In this document: one piece after another, positions 8,114 to 17,038 of the stretch
Position numbering within the stretch: position 1 is the stretch's first letter
Layout: every line of letters starts with the position of its first letter
NCBI GenBank assembly: GCA_023380695.1
Contig: JAMCRT010000035.1
Location: forward strand, 1-21,765
Reading direction: 5' to 3'
Source: Patescibacteria group bacterium
GTDB lineage: Bacteria > Patescibacteriota > Dojkabacteria > JAKAPS01 > JAJZLI01
Length of the DNA stretch: 21,765 nt
The notes under the pieces: generated by a model
Database searches by the model: none
The model's input: the letters and a program-made list of their open reading frames with translations, nothing else
Told to the model about the DNA's origin: nothing
Program-made: the position numbers and the translations under genes

Positions 8114-8821
8114 TCAATAAGTCAAAATTTCAGGATTATCTATAAACTCATCAAATACAAAAACTTTAAAAAACTGGAGTTCATCTTTATATTTATTACT
8201 ATCTATAAATCTTTTAATTCTATCTGTTAGTAAATTCTTTCTTTTTAGAGTTGGGACAATAAATAAAACAGTTGGAAATTTTTCAAAATATTTTAAATAT
8301 TCAAATGAAAGATAGAAGGAAGAAAATGCATCTACTTTTTCTAAAATTTTAAAAGAACTCTCAGTTGATCTATCCATTTCAATATAAAAACTCTTATCTT
8401 TAAAAATACAAAACCCATCTGGATTTATGTTATATCTCTTCCCAGAATATGAAAACTTTACATTTAAAAATCTATCCGATACAAAATCACTAAATTCAAT
8501 TCCATTACCATCAGCATAAATTTTTAATATTTTAAAAAATTTGTTTGTATCAATGTAGTGACTCAGTGTAAATTTTCTTCTTTCAATATCTATATTTCTA
8601 TAGGAGCCCTCAACTGCCAGAAGTTTAAATCCTTTAAGAGTAACAAAATAATAATTAGTCCTTTCATATTTAATAGAATCTATAAAATCTTTATCTTGCA
8701 ACTGCCTTAATTTTGTTAATACATTTTTTGTGTTGATAAATACAGAAATATCAGTACTGCTAAGATAAGGATGATAATATATAAAAGATAATAGATGTTC
8801 ACTAGTTATAATCTTACTCAT
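8114..8821 (-). CDS. Replication-relaxation-like winged-helix protein
   Basis: A 235-aa protein. The N-terminal part (residues 1-75) reads as a winged-helix DNA-binding domain: HLLSFIYYHPYLSSTDISVF, KNVLTKLRQLQDKDFI and a TNYYFVTLKGFKLL wing. The C-terminal part has alternating strands with PDGFCIFKDKSFYIEMDRSTES (Pro-Asp, then Glu-x-Asp after about 15 residues), resembling the nuclease-like half of the Replic_Relax family. Known members sit in plasmids and integrative elements of Gram-positive bacteria and CPR, often beside a TraG-type ATPase, as here. The start overlaps the end of the upstream ATPase gene by 8 nt, which indicates translational coupling. Probably a mobile-element DNA-processing protein. 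The assignment comes from motif shape and gene neighbour. Confidence 0.65.
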   Translation of the reverse strand: MSKIITSEHLLSFIYYHPYLSSTDISVFINTKNVLTKLRQLQDKDFIDSIKYERTNYYFVTLKGFKLLAVEGSYRNIDIERRKFTLSHYIDTNKFFKILKIYADGNGIEFSDFVSDRFLNVKFSYSGKRYNINPDGFCIFKDKSFYIEMDRSTESSFKILEKVDAFSSFYLSFEYLKYFEKFPTVLFIVPTLKRKNLLTDRIKRFIDSNKYKDELQFFKVFVFDEFIDNPEILTY

Positions 8822-10802
8822 CTGTCCTAATACTAAATACAGGATTATCCAAAGCTTTTACAAAACAGAAATACTTTGGAACATTTGGTATTTCAAATTT
8901 AATAATATCTTTTAATATTTTTCTGGATTTTTCTCCTTCACTGAATATATAGAAAATCCCAACGTTTTCTAAAATTGTATCTTGGTATTTCATATCTATT
9001 TGAGTTACATATTGATTTGCAAGAGTAATAGATACTCCAAATTTCCTACTCTCAGAGAAAAGAAATACTAATGAATCTGTTAAAAAATTCTGAAATTCAT
9101 CTATATAAATATATTTAATCATAGAAGGATTTTTTCTTAGAATAAATATTTGTATAAAAGAGAGCATCAATGATCCAAGAAATTTAGAGTTCTCATCCCC
9201 TATTTCAGATTTTGATAAATTAAAAATAATATTTGTTTTTGAATTTATTAGGTTTTCTAAATCTAGGGACTCTTCGTTATTAGATAGAAAATGTCCTAAA
9301 TTTTCATCTCCTTTGATTCTTCCCAATTTATTTAAAAGAGGCGCAATTTTTTCATTTCTAGATCTTTGATCCCAACGAGAATAAATATTAGAAAAATATG
9401 ATTTTACATCTTCATCATCTATATCATTTAAAATAAGAATTCTTGCATGATCATCAGTTAGAAATTCTTCAAGATCTAAAAGAGTAAAGTTTTTATCTGA
9501 TAAAATAAGAGCCCTAAGAGATCTTCTTAAAATATCGTCACTTTGAGGTCCCCAAAATTCTCTATATAGTGAATGAAATACTGAAGCTATACTATCTACC
9601 ATATAAGATATATCTTCTTTGTTCTTTAAATTTAAAGGATTAAATGAATATTTCCTATCTCTTGGATTTATAACAGTTACCATGCTTTTATCTGTTTTTT
9701 TAAGAATTCTTTCTGTAAGATCGTGTGGATCTATGACTAGAACAGATTTTCCATTCTTAATATCATCACATACAATATTTGCCATAAATGTACTTTTTCC
9801 TGTACCTGATTTTCCAGATATATATGAATGTGTTTCTCTAAGACTATCTTGCATAAACACTTCTTTCCCTCCAGACTCTCCTATACACAATCCTCCAATT
9901 TCGAAAAATTTTGTAGGAGGCAATATATCTGGAACAGGAAGAATAGTATCTCTTTTACAATCACTATCCGTTATAATATCTATAATGTTTGAAATACTGT
10001 CTTGTTTTATATACAAAGAATGCATTGTACCTGAAAAAATTTTTTGAAGTCTTTCTAGAAATTGTTTGTCATTTGCATATAAAATTATAAACCCCAAACA
10101 TGTGTTTTTGTCTTTAAATGGATTTAATAAATGTAAAGACACGGAGAATGGTACATCTTCATTTAATAGTGAGAGTAAATATTTAAAATAATTATTATGA
10201 ATAGATGTTAATACAATTTTTCTATATAAAAACTTTTCTTTTGTATCATCTATAGCTATTGATATATCTGGATAATATCTTTTAAATACATCCTGAACAT
10301 ATGCTCTATCTGATAATTTAATAGAAATAGTCTCATAAACACTATTAGTAGTTTTTACAATAGAAAAATTAAATGGTGTATATTTTACAAGGTCTCTAAA
10401 TTGCAAATTTTGATTTTGTAAGGAAGTTCCAATTTTTAAAGTTATCTTATCTTTTAGAAAGGCATCTTCTCTAATTGAAAAGATGAAAAAAAGTAAAATA
10501 AGAAAAGAGACAACATATAAAGGAATAAAAAGGAAAGGAATAGAGTAGGATATAAAAAATATTAAAGGAATGATTCCTATAAATTTATATTTATATATAC
10601 CTTCAATATATCTTGCAAACAACTTCTCTCCCCTTTTCAAAATAGATCCTTTTTCCTCATATAGAAAAACAAGTAAAGTTAAAAAAAGAAGAAAATATAT
10701 TATAAAAGATGAGACACCTGCAAAAAGGAAAAAATAGAGCAAAAATAAAATAATACTTTTTACAAAAAAATAGAAAGATTCGCCAATTGCAAAGTTATCC
10801 AT
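8814..10802 (-). CDS. TraG/VirD4-like membrane-anchored DNA-transfer ATPase
   Basis: A 662-aa protein. Two hydrophobic hairpins fill residues 1-115, followed by a soluble linker of about 200 residues and a RecA-like motor. The motor has Walker A SGKSGTGKST (lysine about 336) and VLVIDPHD, and a WGPQSDDILRRSL helix typical of the VirD4/TraG-like branch seen in archaea and CPR. It also has Walker B IYIDEFQNF (Asp568-Glu569) and a LANQYVTQ sensor motif. It should move DNA through the membrane or act as a coupling protein for mobile DNA. It is complete and is preceded by a leaderless-type promoter. It overlaps the replication-relaxation-like gene. No relaxase, VirB4 or pilus gene is nearby, so this is a minimal or remnant module. 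Confidence 0.85.
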   Translation of the reverse strand: MDNFAIGESFYFFVKSIILFLLYFFLFAGVSSFIIYFLLFLTLLVFLYEEKGSILKRGEKLFARYIEGIYKYKFIGIIPLIFFISYSIPFLFIPLYVVSFLILLFFIFSIREDAFLKDKITLKIGTSLQNQNLQFRDLVKYTPFNFSIVKTTNSVYETISIKLSDRAYVQDVFKRYYPDISIAIDDTKEKFLYRKIVLTSIHNNYFKYLLSLLNEDVPFSVSLHLLNPFKDKNTCLGFIILYANDKQFLERLQKIFSGTMHSLYIKQDSISNIIDIITDSDCKRDTILPVPDILPPTKFFEIGGLCIGESGGKEVFMQDSLRETHSYISGKSGTGKSTFMANIVCDDIKNGKSVLVIDPHDLTERILKKTDKSMVTVINPRDRKYSFNPLNLKNKEDISYMVDSIASVFHSLYREFWGPQSDDILRRSLRALILSDKNFTLLDLEEFLTDDHARILILNDIDDEDVKSYFSNIYSRWDQRSRNEKIAPLLNKLGRIKGDENLGHFLSNNEESLDLENLINSKTNIIFNLSKSEIGDENSKFLGSLMLSFIQIFILRKNPSMIKYIYIDEFQNFLTDSLVFLFSESRKFGVSITLANQYVTQIDMKYQDTILENVGIFYIFSEGEKSRKILKDIIKFEIPNVPKYFCFVKALDNPVFSIRTDE

Positions 10803-10808
10803 ATATAA

Positions 10809-10837
10809 AATATAAAGGTATTTTCACAAAAAAACAA
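10809..10837 (-). promoter_or_regulatory. Predicted leaderless promoter of the TraG-like gene
   Basis: On the minus strand: TTGTTT (10837-10832), a 17-nt spacer and TATATT (10814-10809). Six nucleotides lie between the -10 and the ATG at 10802, so the transcript should begin at the start codon. The -35 hexamer and spacing are the same as in the promoter at 8069-8097. Confidence 0.5.
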
Positions 10838-10864
10838 TTTTAATCTGTATATCTTAAATTAAAC

Positions 10865-10894
10865 TTGTGACTGTATTCAAATATAATATATAAT
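10865..10894 (+). promoter_or_regulatory. Predicted promoter of the yfhO-like gene
   Basis: TTGTGA (10865-10870), an 18-nt spacer and a consensus TATAAT (10889-10894). The ATG at 10918 would be reached after a leader of about 16 nt, without a Shine-Dalgarno sequence. The 115-bp divergent region 10803-10917 thus holds one promoter on each strand. Confidence 0.55.
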
Positions 10895-10917
10895 AATCTT
10901 TATTTAGAAATATTCAT

Positions 10918-13563
10918 ATGAAAAAAACTTTCTTTGAGATACTGATAATCATATTCTTATCATGTATTGCATTTTATCCTTTATTTACAGGCCATGTAAT
11001 ATTCCCAGGTAATATATATAAAGGAATTCCTCTATATAAAGATATACAAGGTATTAAAAGTAACGGAAAAACAATAGTCGATGAAGATGTTTTATATAAC
11101 ACTTTTCCTTGGGCTCAAAGTACAGAGACTTTTTTAAGATCAGGATATCCTCCACTATGGCAATTTCAAAATCTTGCAGGAATGCCACTTTTAGGAAATG
11201 ATCAATCTCATCCATATTTTCCTTTAGAATTTCCGCTATTTTTCCTATTTTCTCCTGTTACTGTAATAAACATATCAGTACTACTTGAGGTAATAACTAT
11301 GGCTATTGGAGGATACTTATTTATATCTTTGTATGTTAAAAATTCCATAGCTAAAATCACTGGATCTTTGATTATTGCATTTAATGGATTTGTTATCGCA
11401 TGGCTTCTATGGCCTCTTGCTACTATTATTTGTATATTTCCATTTGTTCTATGGGCAATTGAAAAAACTGTGAGAGAAGAATTGAAAGCGAGAACATCAA
11501 TACTGATATCTGCAATAATTACAGCCTTTATTGGGCTTGCAGGAAATATAGAAATGACACTTATATTATTATTTGTAAGTTTTCTATTTCTTATATCACT
11601 TCTCATCCGTGATAAAAAAATACATATAAAAAGTCTGAAATTTCTGTTTTTAGGTGTAGTATTGGGGGCAGTTATATCAGGAATACAGTGGTATCCTGCA
11701 ATAATTGATCTTTTAAGATCACATTATTTTCATATGCGTATAAAAAATACTAAATATGATGCAATATCTCCCATATATCTTGTGAAATTTCTATATCCAG
11801 GAATATTGGGTATACCTTGGTCAAATTTCTTAACTTTAGTAAATACAAATTTTGCAGAAACTTCATTCTTTGTAGCCCTCCCTGCTTTCTTTCTTGGAAT
11901 ACTCGCATTTACAAATAAAGAAAGAAAAAAGATTTTAATATGGATATCTGCACTTATTGTAATAATTATAGGAGTTGCAATAAATATGCCACTTGTATCA
12001 TTCCTAGTAGATCTACCCTTACTAAAGGACACATTACATCATAGAATCATAGCAGTTATACCAATATTTTTTGCAATTTTAATTGCAATAGGTATAGAAA
12101 ATTTATTTAACTATATTAAAAATAAGGAATTTAGAAGCATAAAAAAATATATACTGATATTCTCAATCGTTATAATTGCTATATCTATATTTATAACCAT
12201 AAAAATACTTACAATCAATGCGCCCACACCTGGGATAATACTTGGACCTTTAAAAAGCATATTATGGGAAGATATCTTGTTTGCAATACTTGCAGTAATT
12301 ATACTATGTACCATATATATAAAATCAAAAGAAAGAATAAAGCAGATTATCTTATTTATATCTATAATAGTAATAACTATGCTGCCTCTTGTATATATAC
12401 TAAATTCATATTGGCAATTTGTTCCAGTATCCAGTACAAATATATTTCATCCTACAAATAAATATACAAAACTCTTTACAAAAAATAACAGCTATAGAGT
12501 ATTTTCAACATGGCAAATTGCACCTCCAAATATAAATGTACTTTCTAAATTTAATGAGTTTGAAGGATATGATCCTGTAATCCCAAATTCTTATACAAAG
12601 TATTTCAAATCTATTGCATATCACAATCCTTATTTTATTTTTTTCATACCTACACATATTAATAGTAATGCAACAGAGCTTATAAGACTGGCATCAATTA
12701 AATATGTACTACTTCAACCTTGGCAAACTCCATCACCTGGACTTATAGAAATGAATAAAAACACAAACACAAAATTTCTAAAAGAAGCAAATCAATTAGA
12801 GAAAGAATATAATCTTTCATCAAAATACACAAACCCTTTATATTATCTTTCATTCTTATATAAAAACGATAGTACATTGAAAAATAGTTCAGCAAATTCT
12901 TTTTCCCAAAATATACAGAAATTATTAAAAAGTAATTCTAAAAACACTACCATTAAAAAATTTCACAAGTATTATATACACATTAAAAATATTAACTCAG
13001 CAAAATTAAAAAAATTATTATCTACAAAAATTCCATCATTTCTACTATATAAGGTTACAAATCCTACACCAATAGTAAGTATACCTAAATACATCAAAAC
13101 CAATATAAAGGGAGAAAATAATCAAATAAATGCAATAAAGAAAACTATACATAAAAGTTTTGCAGTCACCACTTCAATGGAAATAACACACCCACAAAAT
13201 ACAAAAATTACAAATTATAAAATAGTAGGAAATAGTATAGATTTTAAAGTATTAGATAATAAGAGAAAAAATGTATTTGTATATATATCAGAACTATATT
13301 ATCCTGGATGGAAAGCATATGATAATGGAAAACAAATAAAAATTTTTAGAACTAATGGCATTTTTGATGGAATAAATGTTAAAAGTAAAAACAATAATAT
13401 AGAGCTAATATATAAACCCACCAATTTTAAAGTAGGAGAATACTTAACACTTGCAGGTCTTTTAATCCTTCTGCTCATAGTATTAACATATATTCCAATT
13501 TTTAATAAAATTTTAATTAAAAAAAGCAATAATAAAAATCCTATAAAAAATAACATGAATTGA
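10918..13563 (+). CDS. YfhO-like polytopic membrane protein (GT-C fold)
   Basis: An 881-aa protein with an N-terminal helix and about 11-12 further transmembrane helices up to residue 510. A large extracytoplasmic domain of about 330 residues follows, with a final helix near 845-865. The first loop holds PLYKDIQG, DEDVLYNTFPWAQ and PPLWQFQNLAGMPLLGNDQS. The C-terminal domain ends with YYPGWKAYDNGKQIKI, then NGIFDGINV and YKPTNFKVGEYL. This combination is characteristic of the YfhO family, whose studied members glycosylate lipoteichoic acid or related polymers using lipid-linked sugars. Here it fits with the Dpm1-like and GT2 genes as the extracytoplasmic step. It stands alone behind its own promoter, and the promoter of the next gene overlaps its stop codon. 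Confidence 0.85.
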   Translation: MKKTFFEILIIIFLSCIAFYPLFTGHVIFPGNIYKGIPLYKDIQGIKSNGKTIVDEDVLYNTFPWAQSTETFLRSGYPPLWQFQNLAGMPLLGNDQSHPYFPLEFPLFFLFSPVTVINISVLLEVITMAIGGYLFISLYVKNSIAKITGSLIIAFNGFVIAWLLWPLATIICIFPFVLWAIEKTVREELKARTSILISAIITAFIGLAGNIEMTLILLFVSFLFLISLLIRDKKIHIKSLKFLFLGVVLGAVISGIQWYPAIIDLLRSHYFHMRIKNTKYDAISPIYLVKFLYPGILGIPWSNFLTLVNTNFAETSFFVALPAFFLGILAFTNKERKKILIWISALIVIIIGVAINMPLVSFLVDLPLLKDTLHHRIIAVIPIFFAILIAIGIENLFNYIKNKEFRSIKKYILIFSIVIIAISIFITIKILTINAPTPGIILGPLKSILWEDILFAILAVIILCTIYIKSKERIKQIILFISIIVITMLPLVYILNSYWQFVPVSSTNIFHPTNKYTKLFTKNNSYRVFSTWQIAPPNINVLSKFNEFEGYDPVIPNSYTKYFKSIAYHNPYFIFFIPTHINSNATELIRLASIKYVLLQPWQTPSPGLIEMNKNTNTKFLKEANQLEKEYNLSSKYTNPLYYLSFLYKNDSTLKNSSANSFSQNIQKLLKSNSKNTTIKKFHKYYIHIKNINSAKLKKLLSTKIPSFLLYKVTNPTPIVSIPKYIKTNIKGENNQINAIKKTIHKSFAVTTSMEITHPQNTKITNYKIVGNSIDFKVLDNKRKNVFVYISELYYPGWKAYDNGKQIKIFRTNGIFDGINVKSKNNNIELIYKPTNFKVGEYLTLAGLLILLLIVLTYIPIFNKILIKKSNNKNPIKNNMN

Positions 13564-13588
13564 TTTAAGTTTACATTAGTGTTATATT
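13560..13588 (+). promoter_or_regulatory. Predicted extended -10 promoter of the C39-peptidase gene
   Basis: TTGATT (13560-13565, overlapping the upstream TGA stop), a 17-nt spacer and TATATT (13583-13588) preceded by TGn (13580-13582). The leader to the ATG at 13607 would be about 12 nt, with no Shine-Dalgarno sequence. Confidence 0.55.
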
Positions 13589-13606
13589 TAAATAACCTAA
13601 AAGATT

Positions 13607-14812
13607 ATGTTCATACACAAAAGTTTGGTTGTAAAAAGAATTATATTGTTTGTAACTGCCCTTTCAATGTTAGGGATATATACCTTGTCTGGCACGAAAG
13701 TAACGGCAACAGGAGGGCTTCAAGCTCTACAGCAACAATATCAACAATTACAAAATAGTATTTCACAAAATGAGAAAGTAATTCAGCAAAATAATAATGC
13801 TATATCCGGACTGTCTGCACAAATACAAAATTACCAAAATTTAATATTGCAAAAAGAAGACCTTATTACTAATGAACAAACACAGATAAATGATTTAAAT
13901 GGAGAGATACAGAAAGAGACTATACAGATAAATTCTCTTAAAGCACAAATTAATGTAAATTCAAAAAGTAATTATGAACAAACTTATGTCTCTCCTATAA
14001 CAATGTTTGCAAATGACCCAAATGTAAATAGTGCTCTTGAGTCTGTAGCTTACTTTAATGCAACTATGAATCATGAAAAATCACTAGTAACAAAACTTAA
14101 CGATACAATGACAAGCCTTCAGCAAAACAAATCCACTGCAGAATCACTAGACTCTAGTCTAGTATCTCAAAAACAAACTTTAGTGCAAAATCAAAATACA
14201 CTACAATCTGAAGAGGCATCTTTTTCTGCACAAAATGGTAATCTGAAAAATGTAGTATCTCAGAGTCAGTCACAAGAACAACAAATTCTAAATGAAATTA
14301 ATGCACTGACAATATCAGAATATCAAGGAGGAAATTATCAAGGATGTATAAAAGGAAACAGTTGGTATTATTGTCAACAATGGTATGGAAGATTGCCAGG
14401 GAAATATGGAACATCAATTAATATGACATATGGATGTCTAGTTACATCTATTGCTATGGTTGCTACTAAGGAACTAAGTCCTATATATACACCTCCAATG
14501 ATTGCAAGTATGTCATCATTTAGCAATGATTACATGACTTCTTTTCCTCAATTTCCTAATGCAAGTATTAACAGTATCGGATCAGGAATTGGTGCAGTAA
14601 ATCAAGCTTTATCTGCAGGAGTGCCGGCAATAGTATATCTTGCAGCACCTGCAGGGCAACATTGGATAGTCATTTATAGACAGCTTCCAAATGGAGACTA
14701 TCTAATAAATGATCCTTGGTATGGATCTAGATTAACATTCCTAGGTACAGGAGGAGGAACACATGAATACTATTCATTTGGTGAAATTGGAACAGTTTTA
14801 ACAATAAACTAA
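13607..14812 (+). CDS. Secreted coiled-coil protein with C39-like (papain-fold) peptidase domain
   Basis: A 401-aa protein. A Sec signal peptide covers about residues 1-34 (basic start, hydrophobic core LFVTALSMLGIYTL, TKVTA cleavage region). Residues 37-115 and 158-235 are Gln/Asn-rich coiled coils like the N-termini of PcsB/CwlO-type wall hydrolases. Residues 250-401 resemble Peptidase_C39_2. The nucleophile region is YGCLVTSIAMV (Cys277), His352 is in QHWIVIYRQLPNGDY, and Asp369 is in LINDPWYG, giving a complete Cys/His/Asp triad. It probably cleaves a peptide bond in wall peptides or a secreted substrate. In PcsB/CwlO proteins the coiled coil keeps the enzyme inactive until FtsEX acts, and that could apply here. 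It is the first of three consecutive secreted-hydrolase genes. Confidence 0.8.
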   Translation: MFIHKSLVVKRIILFVTALSMLGIYTLSGTKVTATGGLQALQQQYQQLQNSISQNEKVIQQNNNAISGLSAQIQNYQNLILQKEDLITNEQTQINDLNGEIQKETIQINSLKAQINVNSKSNYEQTYVSPITMFANDPNVNSALESVAYFNATMNHEKSLVTKLNDTMTSLQQNKSTAESLDSSLVSQKQTLVQNQNTLQSEEASFSAQNGNLKNVVSQSQSQEQQILNEINALTISEYQGGNYQGCIKGNSWYYCQQWYGRLPGKYGTSINMTYGCLVTSIAMVATKELSPIYTPPMIASMSSFSNDYMTSFPQFPNASINSIGSGIGAVNQALSAGVPAIVYLAAPAGQHWIVIYRQLPNGDYLINDPWYGSRLTFLGTGGGTHEYYSFGEIGTVLTIN

Positions 14813-14866
14813 TAAGAGTTTTCCCCTATTTTGAAATATATATTTTATTTGATTAAAACAATTTAG

Positions 14867-14888
14867 TATGATATTTTGTATATATAAT
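14867..14888 (+). promoter_or_regulatory. Weak promoter candidates before the GH18 gene
   Basis: Two -10-like hexamers are present: TATGAT (14867-14872, about 17 nt before the ATG) and a perfect TATAAT (14883-14888, only 1 nt before the ATG and too close to serve this start). No good -35 pairs with TATGAT. The gene may also be read from the promoter at 13560. Confidence 0.25.
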
Positions 14889-14889
14889 T

Positions 14890-17031
14890 ATGTATAGAAG
14901 ATTTATATTTTTCACATTATTTATAGCTTTATTTTTTGCTGTACCTAGAAGTATTTTTGCTAAAGTATTACCTCCTGCAAACTCAGAAACAGGTAATATT
15001 TATTTAAATAGTATACATCAGGACAGAACATATAACTTTACTCCTACTTCTCAGAGACCTCAGCCAATGAGGGGATATTCATCTCTAGGTCCACAAGGTA
15101 TGCAAAAAGAAGTCCTTGGATTTGCGCCATATTGGGATTTAAATCTCACTAATTGTAACTCTTTTACATGTGGCATATACCCATCACAGTATTACCCATA
15201 TCAGTATTATCAATATAATAATCTTAGAACAATAGCATATTTTGGAATTACATCTGATGGATCTGGAAATTTTGGAACAACTAATGGCCCTGGATGGCAG
15301 GGATTACAATCTGCACAGTTTACAGATATGGTAAATATTGCACATCAAAATGGAGTAAGAGTTGTAATAGTTGTAAAAATATTTAATCTAGCAGACATAG
15401 AAAGTGTAATAAATTCAAATACAAATTCTCAAAATCTCATAACAAACATAATAAATGTTGTGCGTCAATATAACCTTCAGGGAGTAAATATTGATTTTGA
15501 AACATCTGATGGAGGATATAATGCAACCTCAACAGATACTACAAATTTCACAAACTTTATGCAAAACCTTACATCACAAATGCATAGTGCTGTTTCGGGA
15601 TCATTTGTCTCTGTTGATACAGTTGCAACAGCTGCAGTAACTCCAGGTTCTCTATATGATATACCAGCTCTTGCAAATGTAGTGGATGCAATAAATGTTA
15701 TGGCTTACGATTATTATTCTCCATCCTCAGCTTCTGCTTACCCAAACTCTCCATATACAGGATATAACAATGGTAATGGCCCTTATTGGTATGATGTAAA
15801 ACAGACAATAAATAGTTATGCTCAAACTGTTCCTGCAAACAAAATCATAATTGGAGTTCCATATTATGGAAATGATTATCAAACACAAAATTTCAATGAA
15901 GGCTCACCTACAATAGGTTCAGGTATATCAGAACCATATGGACAGACAAATGATCAATACAAAAACAGTAATACTAAACACTGGAGCAGTACTTCATCTA
16001 CTCCTTGGTATGGATACTGTTACCCTTCAAACAACATTCCTCCAAATTGTGCTTCTACAGATCAGATAAGACAAGGATATTATGAAAATTCTAAATCACT
16101 CTCTCTTATATATAACCAGATACTACAAGATAATCTGAGAGGTGTAAGTATGTGGACACTAGGTTATCAACAACCCTCGACTTCTCTTTGGGATGTTATA
16201 AATAACTATTTCATATCAAACACACTCTTTTCTAGTGCAAACTCAGCATATTACCTGTTATCTGCACATGGAAGGGTCCTTCCTTTTGGAAATGCAAATT
16301 TCTTTGGAGATATGTCATATATGCCTTCTAGTGCTGTGCCTGATAATAATGCAAATACACTAACTCCCCTACCAAATGATACTGGCTACTATATTATGAC
16401 ATCAAATGGTGCAGTATATACTTTTGGAAGAGCAAAGTTTTATGGATCTGTATTTAATATTCCAAATGCACCAGATAAAAATCCAGTTTCTCTTGCTGTA
16501 ACTCCAGATGGAAAAGGCTACTATATTATGACTCAAGATGGAGGTGTATATACTTTTGGTGATGCTAAATTCTTCGGATCTATGTATAACATACCACCAT
16601 CTGCAATTGTAAATCACACCGTAATCTCATTTAATGTATCACCTACAGGTAACGGATACTATATAACAACTGCAGATGGTGCAGTCTATACTTTTGGTGA
16701 TGCTCAATTCCATGGATCAGTATATAACATACCTGCAGCTCCAAACAAGAATGCAGTAACTATGCAACTTACTCCATCAGGTAATGGATACTATATAATT
16801 ACACAAGATGGTGGTGTTTATACCTTTGGTGATGCACAGTTTTATGGATCTATGTTTAATATTCCAAATGCTCCCGTGAGACTGCCTGTAAGTTTTGGAG
16901 TAACAGGTAATAATGGAGGTTATTATATTATGACTGCAGATGGCGGTGTTTACACATTTGGTAATGCAATATATGATGGCACAGGGATAGGAATATTTTC
17001 TCATACCAATCAAATTACTGTAACTCAATAA
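14890..17031 (+). CDS. Secreted GH18 glycosidase (YaaH/SleL-like) with six-unit repeat domain
   Basis: A 713-aa protein. The signal peptide is residues 1-24 (FFTLFIALFFAVPRSIFA). The GH18 barrel spans roughly 70-440. It begins EVLGFAPYWDL, carries the active-site strand LQGVNIDFE (Asp202, catalytic Glu204) and the INVMAYDYY strand (Tyr273, Asp274). The DxxDxDxE motif has Asn200 at its second Asp, as in the YaaH/SleL peptidoglycan glucosaminidases and unlike most chitinases, so peptidoglycan is a likelier substrate than chitin. Residues 454-700 are six repeats of 44-46 aa (see separate entry), suited to binding or anchoring. Four cysteines in the barrel (NCNSFTC and CYPSNNIPPNC) could form disulfides. 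The subtilisin gene starts 7 nt after its stop, so the two are probably cotranscribed. Confidence 0.85.
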   Translation: MYRRFIFFTLFIALFFAVPRSIFAKVLPPANSETGNIYLNSIHQDRTYNFTPTSQRPQPMRGYSSLGPQGMQKEVLGFAPYWDLNLTNCNSFTCGIYPSQYYPYQYYQYNNLRTIAYFGITSDGSGNFGTTNGPGWQGLQSAQFTDMVNIAHQNGVRVVIVVKIFNLADIESVINSNTNSQNLITNIINVVRQYNLQGVNIDFETSDGGYNATSTDTTNFTNFMQNLTSQMHSAVSGSFVSVDTVATAAVTPGSLYDIPALANVVDAINVMAYDYYSPSSASAYPNSPYTGYNNGNGPYWYDVKQTINSYAQTVPANKIIIGVPYYGNDYQTQNFNEGSPTIGSGISEPYGQTNDQYKNSNTKHWSSTSSTPWYGYCYPSNNIPPNCASTDQIRQGYYENSKSLSLIYNQILQDNLRGVSMWTLGYQQPSTSLWDVINNYFISNTLFSSANSAYYLLSAHGRVLPFGNANFFGDMSYMPSSAVPDNNANTLTPLPNDTGYYIMTSNGAVYTFGRAKFYGSVFNIPNAPDKNPVSLAVTPDGKGYYIMTQDGGVYTFGDAKFFGSMYNIPPSAIVNHTVISFNVSPTGNGYYITTADGAVYTFGDAQFHGSVYNIPAAPNKNAVTMQLTPSGNGYYIITQDGGVYTFGDAQFYGSMFNIPNAPVRLPVSFGVTGNNGGYYIMTADGGVYTFGNAIYDGTGIGIFSHTNQITVTQ
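16249..17001 (+). repeat. Six-unit GYYIxTxxGxVYTFGxA repeat domain of the GH18 protein
   Basis: Six units begin at residues about 453, 499, 543, 589, 633 and 677. The core is GYYIMTQDGGVYTFGDA, then KFFGSMYNIP. The first unit is degenerate (YYLLSAHGRVLPFGNA). The repeat resembles the GYWLVASDGGIFxFGDA repeats common in secreted actinobacterial proteins. Six short beta-rich units are compatible with a six-bladed propeller, which is an inference. Confidence 0.85.
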
Positions 17032-17038
17032 TTAATAA

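Noticed and set aside
9619..10047. 142-codon + strand open frame
   Set aside because: It lies wholly antisense to the Walker A region of the TraG-like ATPase and shows no family features. It is an AT-rich shadow frame.
11208..12032. Minus-strand open frames of 132 and 100 codons
   Set aside because: They are antisense to the YfhO-like gene, whose membrane helices and family motifs are clear; their composition mirrors its codons.
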